Positions 50,832 to 59,775 of a stretch of DNA of 64,000 nt are shown here, in pieces. The stretch's first letter is position 1, and each line of letters begins with the position of its first letter. Origin of the DNA: Streptomyces griseiscabiei. GTDB lineage: Bacteria; Actinomycetota; Actinomycetes; Streptomycetales; Streptomycetaceae. Location: the NCBI RefSeq assembly GCF_020010925.1, contig NZ_JAGJBZ010000001.1:310001-374000 (forward strand), in the 5' to 3' direction. A program made the translations under genes and the position numbers. The notes below the pieces were generated by a model. That model did not search any database. It was not told where the DNA came from and was given only the letters and a program-made list of their open reading frames with translations.

Positions 50832-50861
50832 CGCTAAAAGCGACAGATTGTTTCTTTAGCG
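50832..50861. promoter_or_regulatory. Inverted repeat, candidate TetR operator
   Basis: CGCTAAA (50832-50838) and TTTAGCG (50855-50861) are exact reverse complements 16 bases apart. They lie 11 bases before the start of the monooxygenase gene, overlapping its ribosome-site region, and 108 bases before the TetR start. Confidence 0.5.
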
Positions 50862-50872
50862 GGGAGGCACAC

Positions 50873-51991
50873 ATGGACATCCTTGTCTCAGGGGCCGGAA
50901 TCGCCGGGCTCGCCTGCGCGGTCGAGCTGGGCAGGCGCGGCCACCACGTCACCGTGGTCGAGTACGCCCGCCGACTGCGGCTCGCCGGAACACCCGTCGA
51001 CATCCGCGGCGACGCGATCGAGGCCGTCGGCAGGATGGGCCTGCTCGGGGAGTTACAGGAGCATCGGGTCCGGATGTCCGAGCTCACCCACTTCGTCGAC
51101 AGCGCGGGCCGGCCGGTGGCCCGGCTGCCGCTCGCGCAGATCAACGACTCCGACGACGACATCGAACTCCTCCGCGGGGACCTCGTGCGCATCCTCGCCG
51201 CGGCGCTTCCGGACAGCGCGGCGATCCGCTTCGGCGACTCGGTCGAGGCACTCACCGACCACACCGGCGACGGCGTGGACGTGCACTTCGCATCGGGCCG
51301 CACCGGGCGGTACGACCTGGTACTGGGCGCCGACGGCCAGCACTCCGCCGTCCGCGGGCTGGTGTTCGGCCCCGAGGAGGATCATCTGCGGCACCTCGGT
51401 GTCTACTTCGCCCTCGCCGACCACCCCGGCGAGGCCCAGGGTGAGGGCGTCAACTCGGTGTACAACGTCCCCGGCCGCATGGCCGGCCTCTTCCGGTACG
51501 GGGGCAGGGCCGTCGCCGTCTTCCAGTTCCGCTCGGAACGGATCGACCACGACCACCACGACCTCGACGCCCAGAAGCGGATCCTCACCGACGCCTTCGC
51601 CGGCCACCGTTCGTGGCGGATACCGGAATTGCTCGACGTGGCCCGCGCCGATCCCGGCTTCTACCTCACCCCCGCGAGCCAGATCCGGCTGCCCTCCTGG
51701 CATCGCGGGCGCGTCGCCCTCGTCGGGGACGCCGGGTACAGCCCCGCCTTCCTCTCCGGCCGGGGCACCTCCCTCGCCCTCACCGGCGCCCGGTTCCTCG
51801 CCGAGGAACTCCAGCGGCACGGCGCCGACCACGCCACCGCGTTCGCCCGGTACGAGGCCCGGCAGCGCCCGTACGTCACCTTCGCCCAGAGCCGTGTGCA
51901 CAGCGGGCGTGACCGCATGTTGCCTGCCACCTGGGCCGCCATCGCCGCCCGCGACGAGGCGCTGCGGGCGACCGAGGCCGGCGCGCGGTGA
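50873..51991 (+). CDS. FAD-dependent monooxygenase (TetX/PHBH-like)
   Basis: A 372-residue class A flavoprotein. It has VSGAGIAGLACAVELGRRGH near the start, GADGQHSAVRG in the middle and VGDAGYSPAFLSGRGTSLAL near the end: the three FAD/NADPH motifs of the group. Proteins of this size hydroxylate phenols or inactivate antibiotics such as tetracyclines; the substrate cannot be told from sequence. GGGGAGG precedes the ATG. The stop overlaps the exporter start by 4 bases, and a TetR gene diverges, so detoxification or export of one compound is likely. Confidence 0.9.
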   Translation: MDILVSGAGIAGLACAVELGRRGHHVTVVEYARRLRLAGTPVDIRGDAIEAVGRMGLLGELQEHRVRMSELTHFVDSAGRPVARLPLAQINDSDDDIELLRGDLVRILAAALPDSAAIRFGDSVEALTDHTGDGVDVHFASGRTGRYDLVLGADGQHSAVRGLVFGPEEDHLRHLGVYFALADHPGEAQGEGVNSVYNVPGRMAGLFRYGGRAVAVFQFRSERIDHDHHDLDAQKRILTDAFAGHRSWRIPELLDVARADPGFYLTPASQIRLPSWHRGRVALVGDAGYSPAFLSGRGTSLALTGARFLAEELQRHGADHATAFARYEARQRPYVTFAQSRVHSGRDRMLPATWAAIAARDEALRATEAGAR

Positions 51992-53463
51992 CGGAGACAC
52001 GGGAGAAGCCCGCCGTCGGCCCCCCGGAGCACCACTGGAGCGGGCGGCTCGTCCTCTGGGCGGCCGTTCTCACCCTCGCGAACGTCCTGGCCGATCTGGC
52101 CATCGGCTCGCCCATGATGGTCCTGCCCCAGCTGCTGGAGCGTTTCGACACCGACCAGGCCGCGTGGCTGAACGCGAGCGCGATGCTGGCCGGGGCCCTC
52201 TGGTCGCCGCTGCTCGCGAAGAGTTCCGACGTCGTCGGCGGACGCCGGACACTCATCGTCACCCTGCTCCTGGCCTGCGCGGGAGCGCTGGTGTGCCTCG
52301 TCGCCCCCCACGTCTGGATCTTCCTGGCGGGGCGCTTCCTCCAGGGCGCCGCCTTCGCCGCGGTCTTCCTCACGGTCGCCCTCGCACGACGGATCTGCAC
52401 CCCACGGGTGGCGATGGCCCTGGTCGGGCTGGTGACGTCCGGCTCGTCGGTCGTCGGCATCGTCGAGCCGTTCCTGATGCGGCCGGTCATCGACGCGTTC
52501 GGCCCCCGGAGTGTCTTCGGGGTGGCCGCGCTGCTCGCCGCGGTCGCCGCGGCCTGTGTGCGTGCCTTCATCCCGGAACCACCGGTCCGCGGCACCGGCC
52601 GGATCGACGTGAGCGGGGCGCTCCTGCTCGGCGGCGGTCTCGGGGCGGTGCTCGCCTACGCCAGCCTGGGGAGCGACCTCGGATGGCTGTCCTGGGGCAT
52701 GCTCGCGCTGGTGGGGGCCGGTGCCGCCGCGCTGGCCGGATGGGCGTTCCTCGCGCTGCGGGTCGACGAACCCGTCGTGGACCTCCGCGCCCTCAGCCGC
52801 CCGGTCCTGCTGACGCTGCTGGCGCTGGTGCTGGCGGCGGGCTCCTTCCGCAGCATGCTGCAACTGACCGGCGTCATCGCGCAGGTGTCCCCGGACCTGG
52901 GCCTCGGGTACGGGCTGGGCGACGGGGAAGCGGTCGCGGTGCTCCTCGCCGCGCCCAATCTCGGCATCGTCCTCGGCGGCACCTGCGCCGGATGGCTCGC
53001 CGGGCGATTCGGTCCGGCGCCCCCTCTCCTCGGTGGGATCGCCGTCGGCGCGGTGGCGACCTTCGCGATGCTGGCGGGCGTGTCCGTACTGCCGCTGGCG
53101 ATCGCCTGCGGCACCCTCCTCGGTGTGGCCGCCGGCGCGATCGGCGCCTCCGGCTACAACCTCGCCACCAGCCTCGAAACACCCGAACGACAGGGCACGA
53201 CCGCCGGTCTGGTCTCGGTCGTCCTCGCCCTCGGCTCGGTCGTCCTCACCATCGCCGGCGGCGAGATCCTCAAGGCGACCCAGCTTCCCGGGCCCCTTGC
53301 CGACGGAGCCCCGGTGAGCACATCGGCCGGCGTGCACCTCTACATCGCGCTGGCAGGCCTGCTCTTCCTCCTCGCCGCGCTGCCGGCACTCGCGCTGACC
53401 CGCACCCGGCCGGCCCGTGCGGCGGGGACGCCGACGGCAACAGGCACCGGGTCGACCGTCTGA
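51988..53463 (+). CDS. MFS transporter, DHA2-like drug exporter
   Basis: A 491-residue permease with about 14 membrane segments. After RLVLWAAVLTLANVLADLAI come MLAGALWSPLLAKSSDVVGG (helix 2-3 region) and GVAALLAAVAAACVRAFIPE in the middle. This layout is that of DHA2-family drug/proton antiporters. The GTG start overlaps the monooxygenase stop, so modification and export of a common compound are likely linked. A terminator hairpin follows. Confidence 0.88.
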   Translation: MTETREKPAVGPPEHHWSGRLVLWAAVLTLANVLADLAIGSPMMVLPQLLERFDTDQAAWLNASAMLAGALWSPLLAKSSDVVGGRRTLIVTLLLACAGALVCLVAPHVWIFLAGRFLQGAAFAAVFLTVALARRICTPRVAMALVGLVTSGSSVVGIVEPFLMRPVIDAFGPRSVFGVAALLAAVAAACVRAFIPEPPVRGTGRIDVSGALLLGGGLGAVLAYASLGSDLGWLSWGMLALVGAGAAALAGWAFLALRVDEPVVDLRALSRPVLLTLLALVLAAGSFRSMLQLTGVIAQVSPDLGLGYGLGDGEAVAVLLAAPNLGIVLGGTCAGWLAGRFGPAPPLLGGIAVGAVATFAMLAGVSVLPLAIACGTLLGVAAGAIGASGYNLATSLETPERQGTTAGLVSVVLALGSVVLTIAGGEILKATQLPGPLADGAPVSTSAGVHLYIALAGLLFLLAALPALALTRTRPARAAGTPTATGTGSTV

Positions 53464-53485
53464 CCGTCCCGTCCGAGCGGGCCGA

Positions 53486-53514
53486 GGGGGCACCTGTCCC
53501 GGCCAGGTGCCCCC
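53486..53514. terminator. Bidirectional terminator hairpin
   Basis: A perfect 11-bp stem, GGGGGCACCTG with CAGGTGCCCCC, and a 7-base loop. It lies between the convergent MFS exporter and the repeat protein gene. Confidence 0.7.
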
Positions 53515-53523
53515 CTGATGGCA

Positions 53524-56505
53524 CTACTCGTCGCGCAACTGTGCCGCCAGCGAGACCAGCGGCTCGGTCTCCTCGCTGGTGTGGCCCTGGGCCGTCAGAC
53601 AGGTGACGGCCCTGTCGAGGCGGGTGAGGGCGGGGGCGGGGCGTTCCAGGTAGATGCCCTCGACAGCGCCCGCGAGGCGGACGCACTCGGCCCACTCCCC
53701 GGCGTGGTCGTCGTCGCGTCCGGGCTCACCGAGCAGGGCGAGGGCCTTCTCCAGGGCGGCCAGCGCGGTCTCGTACTCGCCGGCGTAGGCATTGACCCGT
53801 CCGTGTTCATAGGCCAGGGCGCTGTCCAGGGATCGGCCCTGGGGCTCGTACGAGGCGGCGCGGGCCTCGTCGGCGATCCGGCCCGCGTCGGCGAGGAGGG
53901 CGAGGGCGTCGGCCAGGCCGTCGGGGCCCTGCTTCTGGGCCTGGAGCCGGGCGATCTCGCGCAGGCAGTTGCTGAGGTGTTCGTAGCGCGGGGCCAGGGC
54001 ATGGGCGGCGAGTGCCTGCTCCGCGACCTTCCGGGCCCGGTCGAACTCGCCGGACTCGGCGAGGAGTACGGCCGTCTCCCCGGCGATCATGGCGTGGCTT
54101 CCGGGGTCGTCGTCCCAGCCGGCCGACTCGGCGGCGAGGGCGACGAACTCCGTCGTGGCGGCCTTGATGTCCTCGCCCTCCCGCAGTGCGCGGGCGCGGG
54201 TCAGCCGCAGCTGGGCGACGAGCCGGTCGTCCAACTCCCCCGCCACGACGTCCGGTTCGGCCAGCAGGGAGTCGAGCAGGGCGATGCAGTCCTCGACCCG
54301 GCCCAGGTCGAGGCTGAGCTGGGCGGCGTTGCTGTAGGTGCAGAACGCGTCCGTCCGGCTGCCGTGGCGCAGCTCCAGCTCCGCCGAGCGCGTCAGGTGC
54401 CGCAGGGCCTCGTCGGGGCGGCCCAGGTGCAGACAGGCCTGGGCCAGATCGCCGTGCAGACGGTCGGTGTCGACCGCCTCGGCCGGCCAGTCGGCGGCCA
54501 GACGCAGGGCTTCGGTCAGGTCGGCGTGGGCGGTCCGCGCGTCCCGGAGGCCGAAGTGGAGCCGCGCGCGCAGCCCCAGTGTGCGGGGCAGGTGCCAGGC
54601 GGGGCCGTGTGCCCTCAGCCGGTCGAGGAGGGCGTCGATCTCGGTGACGGCGGCGGGCAGGTCGCCGGAGATGGCGTGGGTGGTGGTCCGCAGCAGCAGG
54701 GCGCCGGAGATCTGTCCGGTGAGATCGTGCCGGGTGGCGAAGGTGTGCAGCGTGTCCGCCTCGGCGAGGACCAGCGCGACATGCTCCTCGCTGCCCGTCG
54801 TCTGCAGGCGCAGGCCGAGGGTGTTGCCCCGCAGGCGCAGCAGGCGGGCCTCCTGGGCCGGGGTGAAGCCGGTCGTCTCCTCGTGCAGGGCGACCATGGA
54901 GGCGTGGGCGGCGTTCAGCGCTGCGGCCCTGGCCCCGGTTCCGTCGGCGCCGTCCGCCTCCGCCCCCGCCCCCGCCTCGGGCTCGGGCTCGGTGACGGCC
55001 TGGGCGGTGGTGAGCAGGCCGCAGGCGCGGGCGAGCGCCGCGTGTCGCGGCAGGCCGGCGTCGTCGTACAGGGCCGCGGCGTCCTCGTAGAGCTCGGCGG
55101 CGTCGGCGAACTCGTCCTTCTGCGCCGCCCGGCTCGCCTCGTCCTCCAGCAGGTCCGCGCGCAGTTGTACGAGCGGTCCCACGGCGGGGTCGTCCGGGTG
55201 GCTGTAGTCGCGGTCGGCGACGAGGGTGCGCAGCCGGGCCCAGCAGGCCTGCGCGTCCGGGTGCCCCACCTCCTCCAACGCCCGTGCGCGGGCGATGAGT
55301 TCGGGCAGCGCCTCGGGGACGGCCTCGGTCGTACGGGCGGTGGGTGCGGGGACGGGGGCGGCCGTGGCCAGCTCGTCGAGGCCGCGGGTGCGCAGGGTCA
55401 GTTCCAGCGCGTCCAGGAGCGGGGCGCGGTCGAGGCGGGTCCGGCGGCGGTCGCTGTGGGTGGTGGTGCCGTTGCGAGCGTCGAAGCGGGCGGCGAGGTC
55501 GTCGGCGCGGCCCTTCACCTCGGCGCGCAGGCCGGACACCGTCCAGGTGCGGCCCGCGTACCCGGCGACGGGCAGACCGCCCTGGCCGAGGAGTTCGACG
55601 CGTCCGAGGAGGACCTCCACGCCGGTGAGGAAGCCGAGCAGGGCCAGCGGCGAGTCGACCTCGTCGAACAGGCTCCGGTTCTCGGCGAGGAGTTCCAGGC
55701 CGCGGGCCTCGTTGCCGGTGAGCGCGCAGAACTCCAGGTGGCGGCCGACCTCCTGGGCCATGGAGACATTGCGGCGGCAGCCCCGGTAGCCGGCGAGGTG
55801 CAGTTCGCGGGCCTGGTCGGTGCGGCCGGTGCGCAGCAGGGACAGCAACGCGTGCGAGACGGAGCGGGCCGGCTCCTCCTGGCAGGACTCCTTCCCGGCC
55901 AGGACGGGTTCCCAGACGCGCAGCGCCCGTTCGTCGTCGCCCGCCGCGAGGTGGTGCAGGGCGCGCTCGCAGGTCTCGCAGGCCTCGCAGTCGCTGAGCC
56001 GCACGCGGGTGCGGCCGGCCCACAGTTCGTAGGCGAGGGTGGTGTCCTCGCCCACGTGGGCGGCCAGTTGGTACGCCTGGCCGTAGTAGGGCTGGAGGCC
56101 GAGGCCGGCCTTCTCGTACCGGTCGCGCATCTCGGTCAGCCACTGGCGGAGGCTGACGAGCGGCACCTCGGGCAGCTGGAGCAGGGCGTTGGCCACCCAC
56201 TTGAACCGCCAGAACAGCAAGTGCCGCAGACGCTCGTCGAAGACATCGGGCTGCTCGTCGAAGAGGTTCAGCAGCCGGGCGAAGACGACGGGCGACTTGC
56301 GGGGCTCGGAGCCGTACGTGTACGCCTCCTGGAGTTCGAGGAGGGCACGGACCAGGGCGAGGGGGTCCTCGAACTGCTCGGCGGCGTCGACGAGTTCCTC
56401 GGCGGTGACGGTACGGGGGCGGCCGTAGGGGCGCCGGCCGTTCTCCTGGAGCGCCTGGAACAGCTCGTCCGTGTTCTGGGGGTGGGGTGCGGGTGCGGTC
56501 GGCAT
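53524..56505 (-). CDS. Large TPR-like helical repeat protein, partner of Hsp90 homologue
   Basis: A 993-residue cytoplasmic protein made almost wholly of paired helices with TPR character (LRRTGRTDQARELHLAGYRG-like units in the middle; LGRPDEALRHLTRSAELELR and YAGEYETALAALEKALALLG later). A Cys motif CEACETC near residue 190 could bind metal. The N-terminal 60 residues include ENGRRPYGRPRTVTAEELVD. It starts 2 bases after the stop of the Hsp90 gene, so the pair is translated together. TPR proteins often dock on chaperones; in bacteria Hsp90 lacks the eukaryotic MEEVD tail, so a direct link is only suggested by gene order. Confidence 0.85.
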   Translation of the reverse strand: MPTAPAPHPQNTDELFQALQENGRRPYGRPRTVTAEELVDAAEQFEDPLALVRALLELQEAYTYGSEPRKSPVVFARLLNLFDEQPDVFDERLRHLLFWRFKWVANALLQLPEVPLVSLRQWLTEMRDRYEKAGLGLQPYYGQAYQLAAHVGEDTTLAYELWAGRTRVRLSDCEACETCERALHHLAAGDDERALRVWEPVLAGKESCQEEPARSVSHALLSLLRTGRTDQARELHLAGYRGCRRNVSMAQEVGRHLEFCALTGNEARGLELLAENRSLFDEVDSPLALLGFLTGVEVLLGRVELLGQGGLPVAGYAGRTWTVSGLRAEVKGRADDLAARFDARNGTTTHSDRRRTRLDRAPLLDALELTLRTRGLDELATAAPVPAPTARTTEAVPEALPELIARARALEEVGHPDAQACWARLRTLVADRDYSHPDDPAVGPLVQLRADLLEDEASRAAQKDEFADAAELYEDAAALYDDAGLPRHAALARACGLLTTAQAVTEPEPEAGAGAEADGADGTGARAAALNAAHASMVALHEETTGFTPAQEARLLRLRGNTLGLRLQTTGSEEHVALVLAEADTLHTFATRHDLTGQISGALLLRTTTHAISGDLPAAVTEIDALLDRLRAHGPAWHLPRTLGLRARLHFGLRDARTAHADLTEALRLAADWPAEAVDTDRLHGDLAQACLHLGRPDEALRHLTRSAELELRHGSRTDAFCTYSNAAQLSLDLGRVEDCIALLDSLLAEPDVVAGELDDRLVAQLRLTRARALREGEDIKAATTEFVALAAESAGWDDDPGSHAMIAGETAVLLAESGEFDRARKVAEQALAAHALAPRYEHLSNCLREIARLQAQKQGPDGLADALALLADAGRIADEARAASYEPQGRSLDSALAYEHGRVNAYAGEYETALAALEKALALLGEPGRDDDHAGEWAECVRLAGAVEGIYLERPAPALTRLDRAVTCLTAQGHTSEETEPLVSLAAQLRDE

Positions 56506-56507
56506 CG

Positions 56508-58364
56508 TCAGCTGTCCTTGCGGAGGGCGTGGGCGAGCAGGTCGAGGAAGGAGCGGTTGATGAGGCTGGACTCGGCGGGCCTCAGCGGGCGCCGGGACAG
56601 CATCGCGGCCTGCCCGTAGAGGGCTTCGGCGCTGGTGCGGGCCAGTTCGGGTTCGCCGATGGTGACGGCGGTGCGGACCAGCGGGTTGAGCTGGTTGAGG
56701 ATCAGCTGGGCGCGGGGTGCCTCCTGGCGCAGGGCGCCGAGGATGTCGCCCCACAGGCCGCCCTCCTGCTCGCGGGCGAGCTGGGAGCGGGTGCGCTCGT
56801 GCCGGGCCTCGCGGCTGTCGACGAGGAGGGCGGGGGCGGAGGCGGGCTGGAAGGTGCGCAGGGCCACGTCGCAGTCGAAGACGGCGAGGGCGTCGCGGGC
56901 CTGGGCCAGGTACGCCGCGGCGGCCAGCTCCGTCTCCCGGTCGACAGGGTCGAGATGGGCGGTGAGGGTCGCCGGGTCGAGGTCGGCGACGCTGACCTCG
57001 GGCCGGATCTCGGGCAGCCGGTGGACGAGGTCGCGGTCGTAGGTGTAGCCGCCGTTGACGACGCCGAGTCCGGCGGCCGAGGCGATCGCCGCGACCTGCC
57101 GGAACTCCTCCACGCTGGAGGTCACGAGCACGGTGCGGTGGGTGCGGGCGAACTCGTCGAGGGTGGTGTGCCCGTCGGTGGTCTCGAACGGCAGCCAGGG
57201 CAGCAGCATCCGCAGGATCTCGTCGTCGTGCACCGCGAGCGACTTCACGGCCAGGTGGTGGGCCTGGAGGAAGCGGCCGAGCAGGTCCGGGTCGCTGGCG
57301 GCGGCGCGGGCGATCCAGTCGCGCAGCCGCTCGGCGAGGGCGTCGCGGACGGCGGCGAGGGTGTCGTCCTCGTACAGGGACTCGCGGGACGCCGTGGGAC
57401 GCAGGCTCTCGGCGTCGACGACGCAGCGGACGAAGAACGCCCACTCCGGCAGGATCTCCTCGGCCTGCTCGGACAGCAGCATGCCCTTGACGTGCACGCG
57501 GTGGCCGTGGCGGCGTCCGGCGGGCACCGTCTCGGGCAGCACACAGGCGATGCCTTTCAGGCCGACCGCCGGGAGGTCCAGTTCGATGGTGTCCAGCGGG
57601 GTGAACCCGAAGACGTCCGCGCCGTACGCGGCGAGCGCGCGGGACCGTGCTCCCGGGGTGGGGTGGGCACGGGACCAGGGGGCGGGCTCGGGGTTGACGG
57701 GCGCGCCCCGGCCGCCCGGACCGGCCGTGCCGTCGTCGAAGGTCACCGGGTGGCGGAGCAGGGAGCCGAAGTGCCGGGCCAGGGCGTGCACCTGGGCCGG
57801 GCGGGTCCACTCCCCCGCGTCGGCGCGCGGTGTCAGGGTGACGGTGGTGCCGGGCCGGGGGCGGGCGGAGGCGGGCAGGGTGCGGACGGTGTAGCTGCCG
57901 TCGCCGCGCCCCCGCCACTCCACGGCGGGCGCGTCGGGGGTGCGGGCGGAGCGGCTGAGGACGTGGATCTCGTCCGCGACCAGGAAGCAGGAGAGCAGGC
58001 CGATGCCGAACTGGCCGATGAAATCGGCCCGTTGCTCGGCTATTCGCTCGGCGCGCTTGCTGCTGCGGCCGATCGTGGCGAGGAAGGTGTGCACGTCCGC
58101 CTCGGTGAGACCGACACCGTCGTCCTCGACGCGGACCACGGAGCCGTCGGCGTACAGACGGATACCGAAGGCGCCGGCGTCGGCGGCCGGTTCGAGGGCG
58201 TGCCGGGCGGTCAGCGCGTCCACCGCGTTCTGCATCAGTTCGCGCAGGTAGACCCGGGGGCTTGAGTACAGGTGGTGGGAGAGGAGGTCCACGAGGCCGC
58301 GCAGGTCCACCTGGAAGGTGCGGTCGGCGGCGACCGGGTCGACGGCGGTGTCGGGCAGAGTCAT
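56508..58364 (-). CDS. htpG: Hsp90-family chaperone (HtpG-like)
   Basis: A 618-residue protein of normal bacterial Hsp90 length. The GHKL ATPase motifs are intact: RELMQNAVDALTAR (catalytic Glu42, Asn46), EDDGVGLTEADV (Asp of the adenine site), TIGRSSK and GQFGIGLLSCFLVADEI. A middle domain with HVKGMLLSEQAEEILPEWAF and RPTASRESLYEDD follows, and the C-terminal dimer domain ends LLAHALRKDS. It folds or remodels client proteins with ATP. The gene is closely followed by the 993-residue repeat protein. No CIRCE-like element was seen upstream. Confidence 0.93.
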   Translation of the reverse strand: MTLPDTAVDPVAADRTFQVDLRGLVDLLSHHLYSSPRVYLRELMQNAVDALTARHALEPAADAGAFGIRLYADGSVVRVEDDGVGLTEADVHTFLATIGRSSKRAERIAEQRADFIGQFGIGLLSCFLVADEIHVLSRSARTPDAPAVEWRGRGDGSYTVRTLPASARPRPGTTVTLTPRADAGEWTRPAQVHALARHFGSLLRHPVTFDDGTAGPGGRGAPVNPEPAPWSRAHPTPGARSRALAAYGADVFGFTPLDTIELDLPAVGLKGIACVLPETVPAGRRHGHRVHVKGMLLSEQAEEILPEWAFFVRCVVDAESLRPTASRESLYEDDTLAAVRDALAERLRDWIARAAASDPDLLGRFLQAHHLAVKSLAVHDDEILRMLLPWLPFETTDGHTTLDEFARTHRTVLVTSSVEEFRQVAAIASAAGLGVVNGGYTYDRDLVHRLPEIRPEVSVADLDPATLTAHLDPVDRETELAAAAYLAQARDALAVFDCDVALRTFQPASAPALLVDSREARHERTRSQLAREQEGGLWGDILGALRQEAPRAQLILNQLNPLVRTAVTIGEPELARTSAEALYGQAAMLSRRPLRPAESSLINRSFLDLLAHALRKDS

Positions 58365-58571
58365 GGGGCAGTCCGGGGTGGGAAGAGGGAAGGGCGACGG
58401 ATGCGGGGGGCCGGGGGCCGGGGCCTTTACGCGGCTGCCTGCGTCGGCGCCGGAGCGGCGCCGGGGTCGGCGGGTGCTCGCGTACGCCGGTGGTGGCCGG
58501 GCGGAGGCGGTGTGTGCCGGGGCGCGCCGCTCAGGTCCGGGCGTGGCGGCCCGGCCGGGGCCGGGGCGGGC

Positions 58572-59558
58572 TCAGGCGCGGCGGTGGTGGCGCGCGAACT
58601 CCTTCTCGGGGTTCGCGAAGTAGGTCCAGGGCCAGGTGGTGTAGGCGCCGTCCAGTGCCTGGAACACGCGCCGGACCGTGTGGCGCTCGCCGGCCAGTGC
58701 CAGGGCCATGGCGAAGATGTTGAAGTCCTCCTGCCACCCCGGGTGCCGTACATGGGCGGGGTGCAGGATGCTGTGGTCCGCCGCCTCCCTCAGCTGGGCC
58801 TGGATCTCGGCGGTTTCGAGGTAGTCCCCGCGCTCCGACTCGACCCATTCCTCGATGTACGCCATGGCGATCACACAGCCGAGGCGGTGGCCCTCCGGGG
58901 CCCGGGAGAACGCCTCCTGGGCGAAGGCCAGGGCCTGCCCCGGCTCGCCGCCCCAGCGGGGCTGCAGCTGCGACACCCACTCCAGGTGGGTCTCCAGGTC
59001 CAGCGGGTCGCGGCGCAGGGCGGCGTCGCGGCGGGCCTCGTTGACCGCGAGGCCGAGCGACATGCCGCGGCCGGAGGTGAGGAGGCGGCGCCACGGGGTG
59101 ACCCAGTCCGGCCGCAGCTCGGCGGCCTCCAGCAGCTGTTCCTCGGCGATGCGCAGCCGCTCGTGGAAGACCCGCCACTGCTCCTGCGAGACGTTCACGG
59201 CGCGGGCGGCGGTTCGGGCCTCCCAGCCCCAGCTGACATGGCGCGTCCCGGATATCAGCAGGGCGGTCGCCCGGTGCTCCTTGTCCTCCTCGACGGCCGC
59301 GCCGATCCAGTCCTGCACGCCGTCCAGGTCGTCCAGCTCACCGAGGACCCGGTGGTCGCGGCCGAGGTCGAAGGGGGCCAGCGCCGTCTTGACGGCCTCC
59401 CAGTTCCCGGCGTCGGCGGCCTCCACCAGGCCGAGCACCCGCGCGTCCCCGAGGGCGCGCAGCGGGTACATGCCGCTCTTCTGTCTGCGGGGCACGGGAA
59501 GGGCGTACGGATCCGACGCCGGTCTCTCCGTGCCCCTGCCGAACAGCTTGCCGAGCAT
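58572..59558 (-). CDS. Hypothetical helical protein upstream of htpG
   Basis: A 328-residue protein of paired helices with no family I can name. It has a short N-terminal basic region, then GDARVLGLVEAADAGNWEAV, AIEEQLLEAAELRPDW-type repeats and SQLQPRWGGEPGQALAFAQE, which resemble TPR or Sel1-like units. No signal or membrane segment is present. It is on the same strand as htpG and the repeat protein, 207 bases upstream, with GC-rich hairpin-forming sequence between, so it may be a third member of the module or a separate unit. Confidence 0.7.
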   Translation of the reverse strand: MLGKLFGRGTERPASDPYALPVPRRQKSGMYPLRALGDARVLGLVEAADAGNWEAVKTALAPFDLGRDHRVLGELDDLDGVQDWIGAAVEEDKEHRATALLISGTRHVSWGWEARTAARAVNVSQEQWRVFHERLRIAEEQLLEAAELRPDWVTPWRRLLTSGRGMSLGLAVNEARRDAALRRDPLDLETHLEWVSQLQPRWGGEPGQALAFAQEAFSRAPEGHRLGCVIAMAYIEEWVESERGDYLETAEIQAQLREAADHSILHPAHVRHPGWQEDFNIFAMALALAGERHTVRRVFQALDGAYTTWPWTYFANPEKEFARHHRRA

Positions 59559-59661
59559 GCCTCGTCCTCCCCGTGGTCCCGCGTGATCGTCCGTGCAGCA
59601 TAAACGTCACCACCGACAGCTTTTCCACAGGGTTTTCACCGGGCCCACGCCATCGAGCGCG

Positions 59662-59688
59662 GTACATGGGGGCCGTTCCCCCATGTAC
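59662..59688. promoter_or_regulatory. 27-bp dyad upstream of RTX-like gene 1
   Basis: GTACATGGGGG and CCCCCATGTAC are exact reverse complements, separated by 5 bases. They lie 87 bases before the start codon. A close copy (GTACTTGGGGG, 5 bases, CCCCCATGTGC) stands 74 bases before the paralogous gene at 61747, so it is probably a shared activator or repressor site. Confidence 0.7.
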
Positions 59689-59775
59689 GGCCCGGGTGTG
59701 GCTGGCACCTTGATACGGGCTCGGCGCACCGGCGGTGCGCGGGCCGGTTCGAATCAGGTGAGCGAGAGGGAGCCC

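Noticed and set aside
53524..57918. 1464-codon open frame joining the repeat protein to part of htpG
   Set aside because: The part beyond 56505 is antiparallel-free shadow of htpG in another frame, rich in Arg/Pro; the repeat protein starts at ATG 56505.
59745..59765. tRNA-like T-loop GGTTCGAATC before RTX-like gene 1
   Set aside because: The flanking bases do not pair as a T-stem and no acceptor, D or anticodon arm is found upstream.
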